Of a DNA stretch of 7,102 nucleotides, positions 1 to 6,576 are shown piece by piece. The notes below the pieces were generated by a model. The model had not been told where the DNA came from, made no database searches, and saw only the letters and a program-made list of their open reading frames with translations. The stretch comes from JBBRMQ01 sp038230775. Its GTDB lineage: Bacteria > Acidobacteriota > Thermoanaerobaculia > Gp7-AA8. The position numbers were made by a program, and so were the translations under genes. The stretch covers positions 1-7,102 of the forward strand of contig JBBRMQ010000227.1 of the NCBI GenBank assembly GCA_038230775.1, read 5' to 3'. Positions within the stretch are counted from its first letter, which is position 1. Each line of letters opens with the position of its first letter.

Positions 1-287
1 GAGAACCGGGGTAACGGTGATCCGTCCGCGACGTACGGGAGCGTGCGGATCATCGCCAGTGTCGAGGGAGGGTCGACCCCAGGCGCGAGGTCGAGATTGA
101 TGAATCGGCGACGTGGATCGCTATCGGAAAGCGACGTCTTCTGGTATGCGTATGCGCGGCCGAGGACAGGGACTGCCATCAATTCTTTGAACGGCAGCGC
201 GGCCTCGCGACGGCGATCGTGACGGAGTAATGCATCGATCGCCGAAGGGTCAACGCTGGGCGCGAACTGGAGCTGAATCGACGCCAT
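1..287 (-). CDS. N-terminal part of a possible S8 (subtilisin-like) peptidase; runs off the left edge
   Basis: An open frame of 95 codons starts at the ATG at 287 and continues past base 1, so only the N-terminus is visible. The ATG follows the TAG of the upstream 292-aa gene with no gap (TAGATG) and has only a weak ribosome site, which suggests translation by reinitiation. There is no signal peptide. Residues 62-95 follow a pattern I associate with propeptides of bacterial S8 peptidases: a short beta strand (RFINLDL), an APGVDP turn, a helix (STLAMIRTLPYV), then a proline-rich exit. The catalytic Asp, His and Ser would all lie outside the window, so the peptidase call is an inference from a weak pattern and could be wrong. 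What is firm is a real coding start at the end of the sigma/CHAT operon. Confidence 0.6.
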   Translation of the reverse strand, partial: MASIQLQFAPSVDPSAIDALLRHDRRREAALPFKELMAVPVLGRAYAYQKTSLSDSDPRRRFINLDLAPGVDPPSTLAMIRTLPYVADGSPLPRF

Positions 288-1166
288 CTATCCCGCTTTG
301 GGTGGGCAGCGATCGGTGCCGGGGACCGGATGCTTGACGCTCTGATAGACCGGGATCGGGAGCGGCGGTTTCGTGCTGCTGCCTACGTCGTAGAACAGCT
401 CGAAGTGCACTTCGGGATACCCGGCGGGGCGCATGAGAGCCATCCGTTCGCGCGAGGTCTCTTCGTAACCGAGATGAGCGATCGACTTGAGCGAGCCGCT
501 TCCAACGTAAACGCGCATGCGGTCTCGCGTTCCAAATTCCAGGCGGATGTCGTTCAGCGCGCCGGGATCTTCGTCCGGGCAGAGCGATTCCGACAGGATT
601 TCGACGTACGAGTCCTGCGTATCGATGGTCACTGTGAGTTCGTTCGTAATGTCCCCGGTCCATGGAGCCTGTTTCTTCTTGCAGCCCTGGTTGAACGCCA
701 CACGACTCAGCGAGCCCGTGGCCTTGGCAGATCCCTGCGTCACGATGAAACGCGCGCCGACGCGAGAGTCTGGCTTGACCTTGCCTTTCATCCACTTGTC
801 CTGCATTTCGAGGTGACCGCAAATGTTCTTACTGTCGATGATGTTCTGCGCGACATTCGGGTCAAAGGTGACGTTTGACTTTTTCGGTGCATTCGCGAGC
901 GTAAGCTGCTCTTTATCCAGCACCCAGGCCACATAGTCCTTCCCATTGGGGGTGAAATCGACGTCGCGCGTCGGCCGGCTCGACAGGTTGTCCTTGTGTG
1001 TTGCAACGAAGGGATAGTGCTTCGGGATCCGCTTGCTCGCGTCGTTGACGGATCGCCGCGCATGTTGCAGTTCGAGCATCACGAACGTCACCGCTCTGAC
1101 GGGTTTCGATTGATACCTGGGTTTGAACGCCACCATCCCCGTGAAGACCAACTCCAGCTTGGGCAT
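288..1166 (-). CDS. Lysine-rich 292-aa protein of unknown function in the sigma/CHAT operon
   Basis: I do not recognise this family. The frame is open further upstream, but the start is set at 1166 because a near-perfect Shine-Dalgarno (AAGGAGGA) lies just before it and the upstream extension overlaps the CHAT gene. The 292-aa protein has no signal peptide and no membrane segment, so it is probably cytoplasmic. It begins with a hydrophobic strand (MPKLELVFTGMVAF), has a basic middle (KKK near residue 165) and strand-rich segments such as ELTVTIDTQDSYVEIL and VHFELFYDV near the C-terminus, suggesting a beta-rich fold. It has four scattered cysteines. By hand count about 23 of 292 residues are lysine, against about 22 of 1100 in the CHAT protein, and GC is about 49% over 781-900, lower than its neighbours. 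It starts 13 nt after the CHAT stop and abuts the next gene. A partner or substrate of the CHAT protease is a plausible but untested role. Confidence 0.85.
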   Translation of the reverse strand: MPKLELVFTGMVAFKPRYQSKPVRAVTFVMLELQHARRSVNDASKRIPKHYPFVATHKDNLSSRPTRDVDFTPNGKDYVAWVLDKEQLTLANAPKKSNVTFDPNVAQNIIDSKNICGHLEMQDKWMKGKVKPDSRVGARFIVTQGSAKATGSLSRVAFNQGCKKKQAPWTGDITNELTVTIDTQDSYVEILSESLCPDEDPGALNDIRLEFGTRDRMRVYVGSGSLKSIAHLGYEETSRERMALMRPAGYPEVHFELFYDVGSSTKPPLPIPVYQSVKHPVPGTDRCPPKAG

Positions 1167-1169
1167 CGC

Positions 1170-1177
1170 TCCTCCTT
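1170..1177 (-). promoter_or_regulatory. Strong Shine-Dalgarno of the 292-aa gene
   Basis: Read on the minus strand this is AAGGAGGA, ending 3 nt before the ATG at 1166 with the GGAGG core a few bases further back. It lies in the 13-nt gap after the CHAT stop codon (TAA at 1180-1182) and decides the start of the 292-aa protein. It is clearly stronger than the sites of the other genes in this operon, so this protein may be made in excess over the sigma factor and the CHAT protein. Confidence 0.85.
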
Positions 1178-1179
1178 TT

Positions 1180-4100
1180 TTATGAAACGAAAATTCTCGA
1201 TGAAAGACATTCGACCGCGGCCCATACTCCGGCGCTGCGGTTCTCTCTGATCCACGCGCGCTGTGCCGCCCGCAAAGCCGCGGAGGGCGTGCTCGAGCGA
1301 TGAAGCTCGACGTAGTACAGCTCGAAGAAGTCAGCAGCGTCGCCGTCGACAACGTCCCACAACGTTCCGATGACGGTGCGCGCTCCCGCGTACGCGAAGG
1401 CGTCCGCCAGGGTGCCGATCGATTCGAAATGGCCGGAAGTGCTCGTGGCGGTGCTGCACGCTGCCAGCACGACGCTTGGGTGCCGTCTCAGTCGCAGCCG
1501 CCGGATGTCACCGGCGGACAAGCGGGTGCCGTCGTCGCCGGCTCCGATGACCAGGCTCGAAAGGTTCGGGCGATCAGGGACCTGCTCGGCATGCCCCGCG
1601 AAGTGAATGATGTCCGCGCGCTCGCATTCGCCCGCGACCATCGCCAGGGAGGCGCTCGAGCTCATCACATGAATGTCATTGAATTCCTTCGCCACAGACC
1701 GGACCTCGTGGCCGGCCCCGACGAGTTTGGTCCAATCGCGGCCGCCCGCCGCATCGCCGAAGATGACGACGGATGGTCGTTGTCCCCCCGAAGGCGGCGC
1801 ATCCCCCGACGCATCGGCGGTCGCGGAGATCGCAAGCTCGTATTTTTCGACCAGGAACGGATCCGTACTATGGGCACGAAGGAACGCGAACGGCACATTC
1901 CAGAGCTCTGCGTCGGCAAGAATCTGCAGACGCTCATTGAAAAGCAATTGCTCTTCGTGGGGACGGATGAGGACCTCGTACAACCGTTGCGCATCCACGA
2001 GCGCTCGGTTGTCCTCATGGGCAATCGCCTCCCGTAGCGCGGCAATCTCGAGCCGGACTCGCGGCGCCACGCCTCGCGCGATGTTCATCCGCAACCGGCC
2101 GCGCGATACGCTCCAGGAGAGCAAGTCGCGGTCTAAAACGAGATAGGAAAGCAGCGCGGTCCCTTCTGGCATCTTCGTCCAAGCTGATGCGCCGGCCTTG
2201 AACGTCGACGGCCGGCCGTTGAATCGAAGCGTGCATGCGCGTGCACGTTGCGAGAGCTCGAACGCCTGCACAGCATCGCCGCGATCGACCGCCAACCGAA
2301 GCGCGGCGTCGTATAAGCGGCGCAACGGCACGTAGACGAGAGGCGAGACCGCCAATGAAGGATCGTCTGAATTGTCGAGCCGGCTCTCGAGGCCGTCAAT
2401 GCCGTCAACCGCCTCACGGATCGCACGCGCGGGCTCCTGCTTCGCAAGAAGGGCCACGCGATACGCCGTGATGTCCGCGATTTGAAAGTAGGTGTGCGTG
2501 CCGGTCGCATACTCTCGGGCAGAATCCAAAGAGCGCAGCGCGGAGGCGGAGGTGGCCGAAGCGATCGAGTCGGCGAGATCGAGACCTGCAGCCGCATCCC
2601 GACGTAGACCGGCGTCCTCGATCAGTGGAAGAACCTGACGCGCACGTCGCAGGTCTGCCTCTGCTCCGTTGCGATTGCCCAGGAGCGCTCGCACGGCCGC
2701 GCGCCACCGCAGAGAGGTAACGATTCCAATCTTGTCGCCGATCCGTTCGTCGCGGTCGACTGATGTGTTGAGAAACGCCAAGGCAGCGTGGAAGGCACCA
2801 ATACGCCCGGCCGACATGGCGGCTTCCGTAATCACGTTGTGGAACAACCGAGACTCCGGCACATCCTGAGCCAATCGAAGTGCTTCGGATCGTGCGATCC
2901 AAGCTTCACGAAGCTGTCCCAGCGACTCATACGCCTGGGCGCTTAGAGTGTCGATGAGGGCAAGATTTTCTTTCTCGCCGATTGCCTCGAAATGCTCCCG
3001 CGCCGAACGATAGCGCCGCAACGCCTCGACGGGATGACCGAGTTGTGTCAGTGCGAGCCCGGTGACCCATTCCGCCATCGCCGTCGCGCTCCGGTGTCCG
3101 GCAGCATCCTGGCGGACAGGCCCCAGGTCGGCAATCGTCCGCTCATAACTCGCATGCACGTAGTGACAACTGGCCACGCCGATCACCGCTAGTTCTTCGT
3201 AGGGCGCACCGTTCGCGGCGAAGGTGCTGCGCGAACGGACGTAGTCCTCGAGCGCGGCATCGATCCGATCCTGTTTGTAGAGCCCACGCGCGTGGGCGTA
3301 CGCCAGATGAGCAGTCGCCAGCTCGTGTCTCTGCTGAGGATTCCCCCGGCGAATCGTCTGCACTTCTTCGAGGACAAGAGAGTCACGCGAGTGGCGCCTC
3401 ATTTCATCACCCGCTTTCGCGAGGATCGCTAACTCGCTCGCCGCTCGCCGTTCGTCTCCCAACACGACCGCGTTTGCCCACGCGGGAAAAAGGTCCTCGT
3501 CGATCAACGCGCGGGTTTGCTGCGGAAACCGCCGGATGGACTCGACAATGAGCGTGACGGCTCTCGGACGAAACCGGCGCCACAACTCGGAGTCCGTAGG
3601 CTGCGACAGCCGAACGATGTGACTTCGTGCCTCGCGGGCCCACTTCGATCCCGGGTCCTCGATCTTCAGGAAGTCGTTCCAAGCACGAATCGCATCGCTT
3701 CGTGCGTTCATCGCTTCGAACCCGAGCGCACGGTTCCACGCCGTCGTCGACGTAGGTTGAAGCGTCCACGCGCGCTCGCTGACATCCGTGGCCAGAAGGC
3801 GTCCGACGCCCGGCGCCGCCTCGCGAAGCGCAACCGCGAGATCGTTCATCAACGCCGCGTCGGTCGCCTTCTGAACCGCCTTCGCGATTTCATCCTCCCC
3901 CGTTTCTTTCCGCAGTGCCTTTTCGAGATCATCGACGGCAGCGTCGCTGTCGCCCAGCATCAGCAGTGCGATCCCACTCGCATGAAGATTCTCTGGTGTC
4001 GGATTCTTCTCGGCCTCCGCTGCCACTTGCGCGGCTACTGTCAGCAGCCTGATGCGCTCCGGTGAGTGGTCCTCGCCTTTCTTTCCCCGCATCACCGGCT

Positions 4101-4482
4101 TCATCGGCCGATACGGAAAGCCGCTCAGCCTTCCTTCGATGTTGCGCTGCGGGGGCGCGGCATCCGCTAGCGCGGCGAGACCGCTCTTCGGGTGCAGCAG
4201 AATGCGCTCGCGAATCGGCGTCGTGAAGAACGCGATGACGACCGCGGCCGCCGCGGCCGCCAGCGCGACTACGCGGAGTCCGGGGCGGCGAAAGGGCACC
4301 ACGTTCCCGGGCGTGGCCTGGCCACGCAGTTCCTGGGCGCCGAGGACGACGTCGTAGCACTCAGGGCAGGTCGCGATGTGCTCCACCACTCGTGGCCGCA
4401 TCTCCGGCTCGAGCTTTCCGTCGATGAACGCCGCCAGCGTCTCATCCGTGGGGAAGTCGGCGTGAGGTATCCGCTCGCTCAT
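1180..4482 (-). CDS. Membrane-anchored zinc-finger (anti-sigma-like) / TPR / CHAT protease fusion, 1100 aa
   Basis: Residues 1-50 form an anti-sigma-type zinc finger (zf-HC2/ZAS) with the signature H35-x3-C39-x2-C42, the LAAFIDGKL helix and H7 as a possible further ligand. Residues 71-87 are one Ala/Val-rich transmembrane helix preceded by RRPGLR. Residues about 145-740 are alpha-helical with TPR-like repeats, for example near 163-196, 244-277, 386-420, 464-500, 504-538 and 585-618. Residues about 770-1098 are a CHAT domain (caspase-like C25/C14 clan). The expected catalytic pair is present: H964 in HFAGH and C1009 in VLAACST, followed by the family-typical RTVIGTLWDV. The protease therefore looks active. 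The ATG at 4482 shares an ATGA overlap with the sigma gene stop, which fits a sigma/anti-sigma pair made together. The finger would bind the sigma factor, the TPRs would sense a partner, and CHAT would cleave itself or another protein; that chain is inference. The substrate is unknown. Confidence 0.93.
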   Translation of the reverse strand: MSERIPHADFPTDETLAAFIDGKLEPEMRPRVVEHIATCPECYDVVLGAQELRGQATPGNVVPFRRPGLRVVALAAAAAAVVIAFFTTPIRERILLHPKSGLAALADAAPPQRNIEGRLSGFPYRPMKPVMRGKKGEDHSPERIRLLTVAAQVAAEAEKNPTPENLHASGIALLMLGDSDAAVDDLEKALRKETGEDEIAKAVQKATDAALMNDLAVALREAAPGVGRLLATDVSERAWTLQPTSTTAWNRALGFEAMNARSDAIRAWNDFLKIEDPGSKWAREARSHIVRLSQPTDSELWRRFRPRAVTLIVESIRRFPQQTRALIDEDLFPAWANAVVLGDERRAASELAILAKAGDEMRRHSRDSLVLEEVQTIRRGNPQQRHELATAHLAYAHARGLYKQDRIDAALEDYVRSRSTFAANGAPYEELAVIGVASCHYVHASYERTIADLGPVRQDAAGHRSATAMAEWVTGLALTQLGHPVEALRRYRSAREHFEAIGEKENLALIDTLSAQAYESLGQLREAWIARSEALRLAQDVPESRLFHNVITEAAMSAGRIGAFHAALAFLNTSVDRDERIGDKIGIVTSLRWRAAVRALLGNRNGAEADLRRARQVLPLIEDAGLRRDAAAGLDLADSIASATSASALRSLDSAREYATGTHTYFQIADITAYRVALLAKQEPARAIREAVDGIDGLESRLDNSDDPSLAVSPLVYVPLRRLYDAALRLAVDRGDAVQAFELSQRARACTLRFNGRPSTFKAGASAWTKMPEGTALLSYLVLDRDLLSWSVSRGRLRMNIARGVAPRVRLEIAALREAIAHEDNRALVDAQRLYEVLIRPHEEQLLFNERLQILADAELWNVPFAFLRAHSTDPFLVEKYELAISATADASGDAPPSGGQRPSVVIFGDAAGGRDWTKLVGAGHEVRSVAKEFNDIHVMSSSASLAMVAGECERADIIHFAGHAEQVPDRPNLSSLVIGAGDDGTRLSAGDIRRLRLRRHPSVVLAACSTATSTSGHFESIGTLADAFAYAGARTVIGTLWDVVDGDAADFFELYYVELHRSSTPSAALRAAQRAWIRENRSAGVWAAVECLSSRIFVS

Positions 4483-5333
4483 CGCAACCGCCGTCCTTCC
4501 TCGCTCACGGGATCCTCACTCCCTTGAGAGCGCACCACTTCCGGATTTCCCGCTCCACCGCCAAAATCGATCTCACCGTTTTGAATCAGGTCCTCCACCT
4601 CTCGCCGATCGATTCCCGCGTCCTGTAACGCCCCGCGCAGTGAGATCAGCAGGCGGTCGATGCGCTTGTAGAGTTTTTTCTGATCGAGGCCGAGCATCGA
4701 TGCGATGTCGGGAACGCGGCGCGCGGACCAGAACCGCATCCGCAGAATGATCTGATCCTCGGCATCCATCCGCGCGATGGCCGCATCGATCGCGCACGCC
4801 GCCGCCTTCGCCGCGCGCTCGCGATCGCGCCGGAGAATCTCCGACTCACTGTCGCTCTTCGAGGCCACCTCGTGTGCCGCATCGGTCTGCTGCACCAGCA
4901 TCGGGCGCGGCGTGCGATGCGGGAGACGCGCGTAAACCGCCTGCAGTTCGGCGCGCGAGAATCCGGGCTGCTTGCGCGCGGCGAGCGACTCGATCGCTTC
5001 GTGCAATGAGTAGCCGTCGCGCGACAGCAACCGTTCCAGAGTGATCCCTGCATCGCCGAGCCGCTGCGCTTCCGCCGATGGACGCCACTTTCCCCACATC
5101 TGCACGCGGTACTGAAACGACATGCGCTGAATCACCGTGGTCAGGTACGTCGAAAACGAACTGCGTCCCTCGAACTTGCGCAGGATCGAATAGTCATTCT
5201 CGATCAGCTTCAGCCGGACGTGCCCGGCGAAATCGTCCGCCTCATCATCCTTGTAGTGATTGCGACGGCAGACGAAGACCACGATGCGGTCGATCAGACC
5301 GAGATTCGCCAGAAACAGCTCTTCAGCGTTCAT
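4479..5333 (-). CDS. ECF-like RNA polymerase sigma factor with a long linker, 284 aa
   Basis: Region 2 spans about residues 10-80, with the core-binding/melting pattern DDFAGHVRLKLIENDYSIL and then RKFEGRSSFSTYLTTVIQR. Region 4 spans about 183-236, with RMDAEDQIILRMRF followed by a helix-turn-helix (VPDIASMLGLDQKKLYKRID) that would read the -35 element. ECF factors are usually near 190 aa. The excess lies in a roughly 100-residue linker (81-182), which opens with WGKWRPSAEAQRLG, and in a Gly/acidic tail (241-284). The linker may be an additional domain. The ATG at 5333 is the only in-frame ATG after an upstream stop at 5388-5390; its ribosome site is weak. The TGA overlaps the ATG of the zinc-finger/TPR/CHAT gene (ATGA), the classic layout for a sigma factor and its anti-sigma partner. 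Promoter targets are unknown, though autoregulation would be usual for such pairs. Confidence 0.92.
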   Translation of the reverse strand: MNAEELFLANLGLIDRIVVFVCRRNHYKDDEADDFAGHVRLKLIENDYSILRKFEGRSSFSTYLTTVIQRMSFQYRVQMWGKWRPSAEAQRLGDAGITLERLLSRDGYSLHEAIESLAARKQPGFSRAELQAVYARLPHRTPRPMLVQQTDAAHEVASKSDSESEILRRDRERAAKAAACAIDAAIARMDAEDQIILRMRFWSARRVPDIASMLGLDQKKLYKRIDRLLISLRGALQDAGIDRREVEDLIQNGEIDFGGGAGNPEVVRSQGSEDPVSEEGRRLR

Positions 5334-5411
5334 CCGTCGATGCCGATTGTTGCTGCTGACCCGAAATGTGGAGGTACGGCGATCAGTCTATCATCCACGA
5401 CGCGATCACCG

Positions 5412-5800
5412 TTTCCTTCCATTGACGGCCGCAAGGTCGCGCGACCCGACGCCGTCACAACATTCGAGGCCTCCAAGCTCGATCACCGCGAATGGGACAC
5501 GCATCCGGAAGCGGTCGCGTTCCATCGGGATCTGCTCACACTCCGGCGCGCCGAGCCCGGCTTGCGTGAGCGCCCGGACGGCGCGGTGCTGAGCGAAGGC
5601 CGTTCGTCCTTCGCTGGACCACTCTCCTGCTCGTCGTGAACCTCGTCGCCGAATTGCGGCTCGATGTCGTGTTCGAGCCGCTGCTCTCCGCGCCGCAAGG
5701 TTGGCAACTTCTCTGGTCGAGCGAACCGGGCTTCAGTTGGGAGAAGGGCTGGACGATCCCGGCGGAGAGCGCGGCGCTGTTGAAAGTAAGCACGGGGTGA
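5412..5800 (+). pseudogene. treZ: Decayed C-terminal fragment of malto-oligosyltrehalose trehalohydrolase (treZ)
   Basis: The plus strand reads a TreZ-like C-terminus in two frames. In the first (codons from about 5412), FPSIDGRKVARPDAV leads into TFEASKLDH near 5460-5486 and then HPEAVAFHRDLLTLRRAEP, the typical TreZ end of the alpha-amylase barrel. Around 5600-5603 the frame shifts, and FVLRW, TLLLVVNLVAELRLD and WQLLWSSEPGF follow, matching the TreZ C-terminal beta domain, ending in WTIPAESAALLKV and a TGA at 5798-5800. The active enzyme, about 600 aa, releases trehalose from maltooligosyl trehalose. Here some 130 residues remain, with no N-terminus, no catalytic barrel residues and no start, so it cannot function. 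The last few codons lie in a hairpin repeat, so the original end may have been replaced. The family match is from memory of TreZ sequences. Confidence 0.75.
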
Positions 5801-5835
5801 AGCCCGATCTGCAGGTGAAAGGCGGGCTTCAGCCC
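5794..5835. repeat. REP-like hairpin at the end of the treZ remnant
   Basis: The arm GGGGTGAAGCCCG (5794-5806) and the arm CGGGCTTCAGCCC (5823-5835) are complementary at 12 of 13 positions across a 16-base loop. GAAGCCCG/CGGGCTTC hairpins between genes are of a kind I associate with dispersed palindromic repeats in GC-rich genomes. No T tract follows on either strand, so it is not a standard intrinsic terminator. It supplies the stop codon of the treZ remnant. Confidence 0.7.
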
Positions 5836-5837
5836 TG

Positions 5838-5888
5838 GGCTGGCCAGCCAGAGGGCTGGCCCCACACTCGCCAGCCAGAGGGCTGGCC
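5838..5888. repeat. Two direct copies of a 19-bp hairpin repeat, next to a 12-bp palindrome
   Basis: GCCAGCCAGAGGGCTGGCC occurs twice, at 5843-5861 and 5870-5888, starting 27 bp apart. Each copy folds on itself (GCCAGCC with GGCTGGC, loop AGAG). The first copy overlaps the perfect palindrome GGCTGGCCAGCC at 5838-5849. The cluster lies 26 bp downstream of the last gene of the transport operon, so its stem could stabilise or end that transcript. There is no U-rich tail to support a true terminator. A nonautonomous REP-type element is the likeliest identity. Confidence 0.75.
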
Positions 5889-5914
5889 GCATCCAACCGC
5901 GCAAACCCACATCC

Positions 5915-6202
5915 TCAAGGCAACTCTTCGATCGGAACGCGTAAACGCGGGTGATCGGGATCGCTCAGATCCATCTGCTGCCACGGAATCCTCTTCGGCT
6001 CGCTCCGAACCGGGAGGCCGACGAGATGCGCTGACGAGATGCCGAGCCGCGTCAGCAGGCCACCGCTGCCGAGGAGATATTCGGTGACAAAGCAGTGCGC
6101 GCCGTCCTTCCGGGCCATGATCTCGAGGATCCGGCCGGCGTTGCGACCGTTCGGATCATGCACGCGCTTGCCTAACAACAGCTCAACATGAACCTTCATC
6201 AT
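5915..6202 (-). CDS. PRC-barrel-like protein, 95 aa, last gene of the metal-transport operon
   Basis: The start is placed at the ATG at 6202, which overlaps the preceding stop as ATGA; the next codon (6199) is also ATG and could be used. The open frame continues upstream, but there it overlaps the whole of the preceding gene. The protein begins MKVHVELLLGKRVHDPNGRN and continues with GRILEI, the pattern of a PRC-barrel: a small beta barrel with a short strand, a D-x-x-G-R turn and a second strand. The C-terminal half has a short helix (LLTRLGISSAHLVG) and RIPWQQMDLSDPDHPRLRVP, which reads like the final strands. It has no signal peptide or membrane helix. PRC-barrels usually act as small binding or regulatory modules. 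Its place after an Nramp transporter suggests an accessory role there, but no specific function is known to me. Confidence 0.78.
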   Translation of the reverse strand: MMKVHVELLLGKRVHDPNGRNAGRILEIMARKDGAHCFVTEYLLGSGGLLTRLGISSAHLVGLPVRSEPKRIPWQQMDLSDPDHPRLRVPIEELP

Positions 6203-6576
6203 TCTTCGGCACCCGATCCCGGCAGCTTCGTGATCACGTGATCCCGCAGCCAGCGTTCCCAGTCGAACGCGGGCGTGAACGTCGCGTCGAAATTCACTTT
6301 GATGTGAGTTCCAGTGATCTCTTCCACCGCGGACCACTCCACGATCTGACGAGCGACCTTGCGCACGCCCCACCGTTTGCGGATCGCTTCGAGCCACGTT
6401 TCGAGGCGCGGATGCATGCGCCGCGCGAGCACGGTGAATCCAAGCTCGAAATGGTCGACCTGCGGCGGACCGTCGCCATCGATCGCCAGCACCAGGCCGT
6501 CGACGCGGCCCATCTCCGTTCCGTTCCGGTCCCGGAGCTCCTGATCGAGGATGTCGCGCGCGAGACTGAGCTCCAT
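6199..6576 (-). CDS. PRC-barrel-like protein following the Nramp transporter, 125 aa
   Basis: The start at 6576 is supported by a good ribosome site (GGGAGG at 6583-6588, 6 nt upstream) and by a 1-bp overlap with the Nramp stop (TGATG). Residues 5-50 show the PRC-barrel pattern: ARDILDQELRDRNGTEMGRV, then DGLVLAI, an acidic Gly/Pro turn and VDHFELGF. The rest includes a helix (LETWLEAIRKRWG), strands (ITGTHIKVNFDA) and the end segment FDWERWLRDHVITKLPG, which I associate with small proteins encoded beside Nramp-type genes. It is soluble, without a signal peptide. A cytoplasmic accessory or regulatory subunit for the transporter is the natural reading from position, by analogy with PRC modules in metal transporters, but is not shown. 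Confidence 0.82.
   Translation of the reverse strand: MELSLARDILDQELRDRNGTEMGRVDGLVLAIDGDGPPQVDHFELGFTVLARRMHPRLETWLEAIRKRWGVRKVARQIVEWSAVEEITGTHIKVNFDATFTPAFDWERWLRDHVITKLPGSGAEE

Noticed and set aside
1167..1352. N-terminal extension of the 292-aa protein by 62 residues
   Set aside because: It would lie inside the CHAT catalytic region in another frame, and the strong Shine-Dalgarno before 1166 explains the later start.
4235..4265. GC-rich near-palindromic run containing repeated GCGGCCGC
   Set aside because: It simply encodes the alanine run of the membrane helix (residues 74-80) and needs no other explanation.
1180..5333. Part of a type III-E CRISPR (Craspase) locus
   Set aside because: There is a TPR-CHAT protein and a sigma factor, but no repeat array, no gRAMP/Cas7-11 and no recognisable Csx30; only the protease/sigma analogy holds.
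5794..5888. Intrinsic terminator for the transport operon
   Set aside because: The stems are strong, but no T-rich tract follows on the minus strand, so the cluster is listed as repeats only.
5483..5910. Two overlapping minus-strand open frames of 124-137 codons between the operons
   Set aside because: They run antisense through the treZ remnant and the hairpin repeats, and the repeated ASPLAG peptide comes only from the DNA repeat. No ribosome site or family match supports them.
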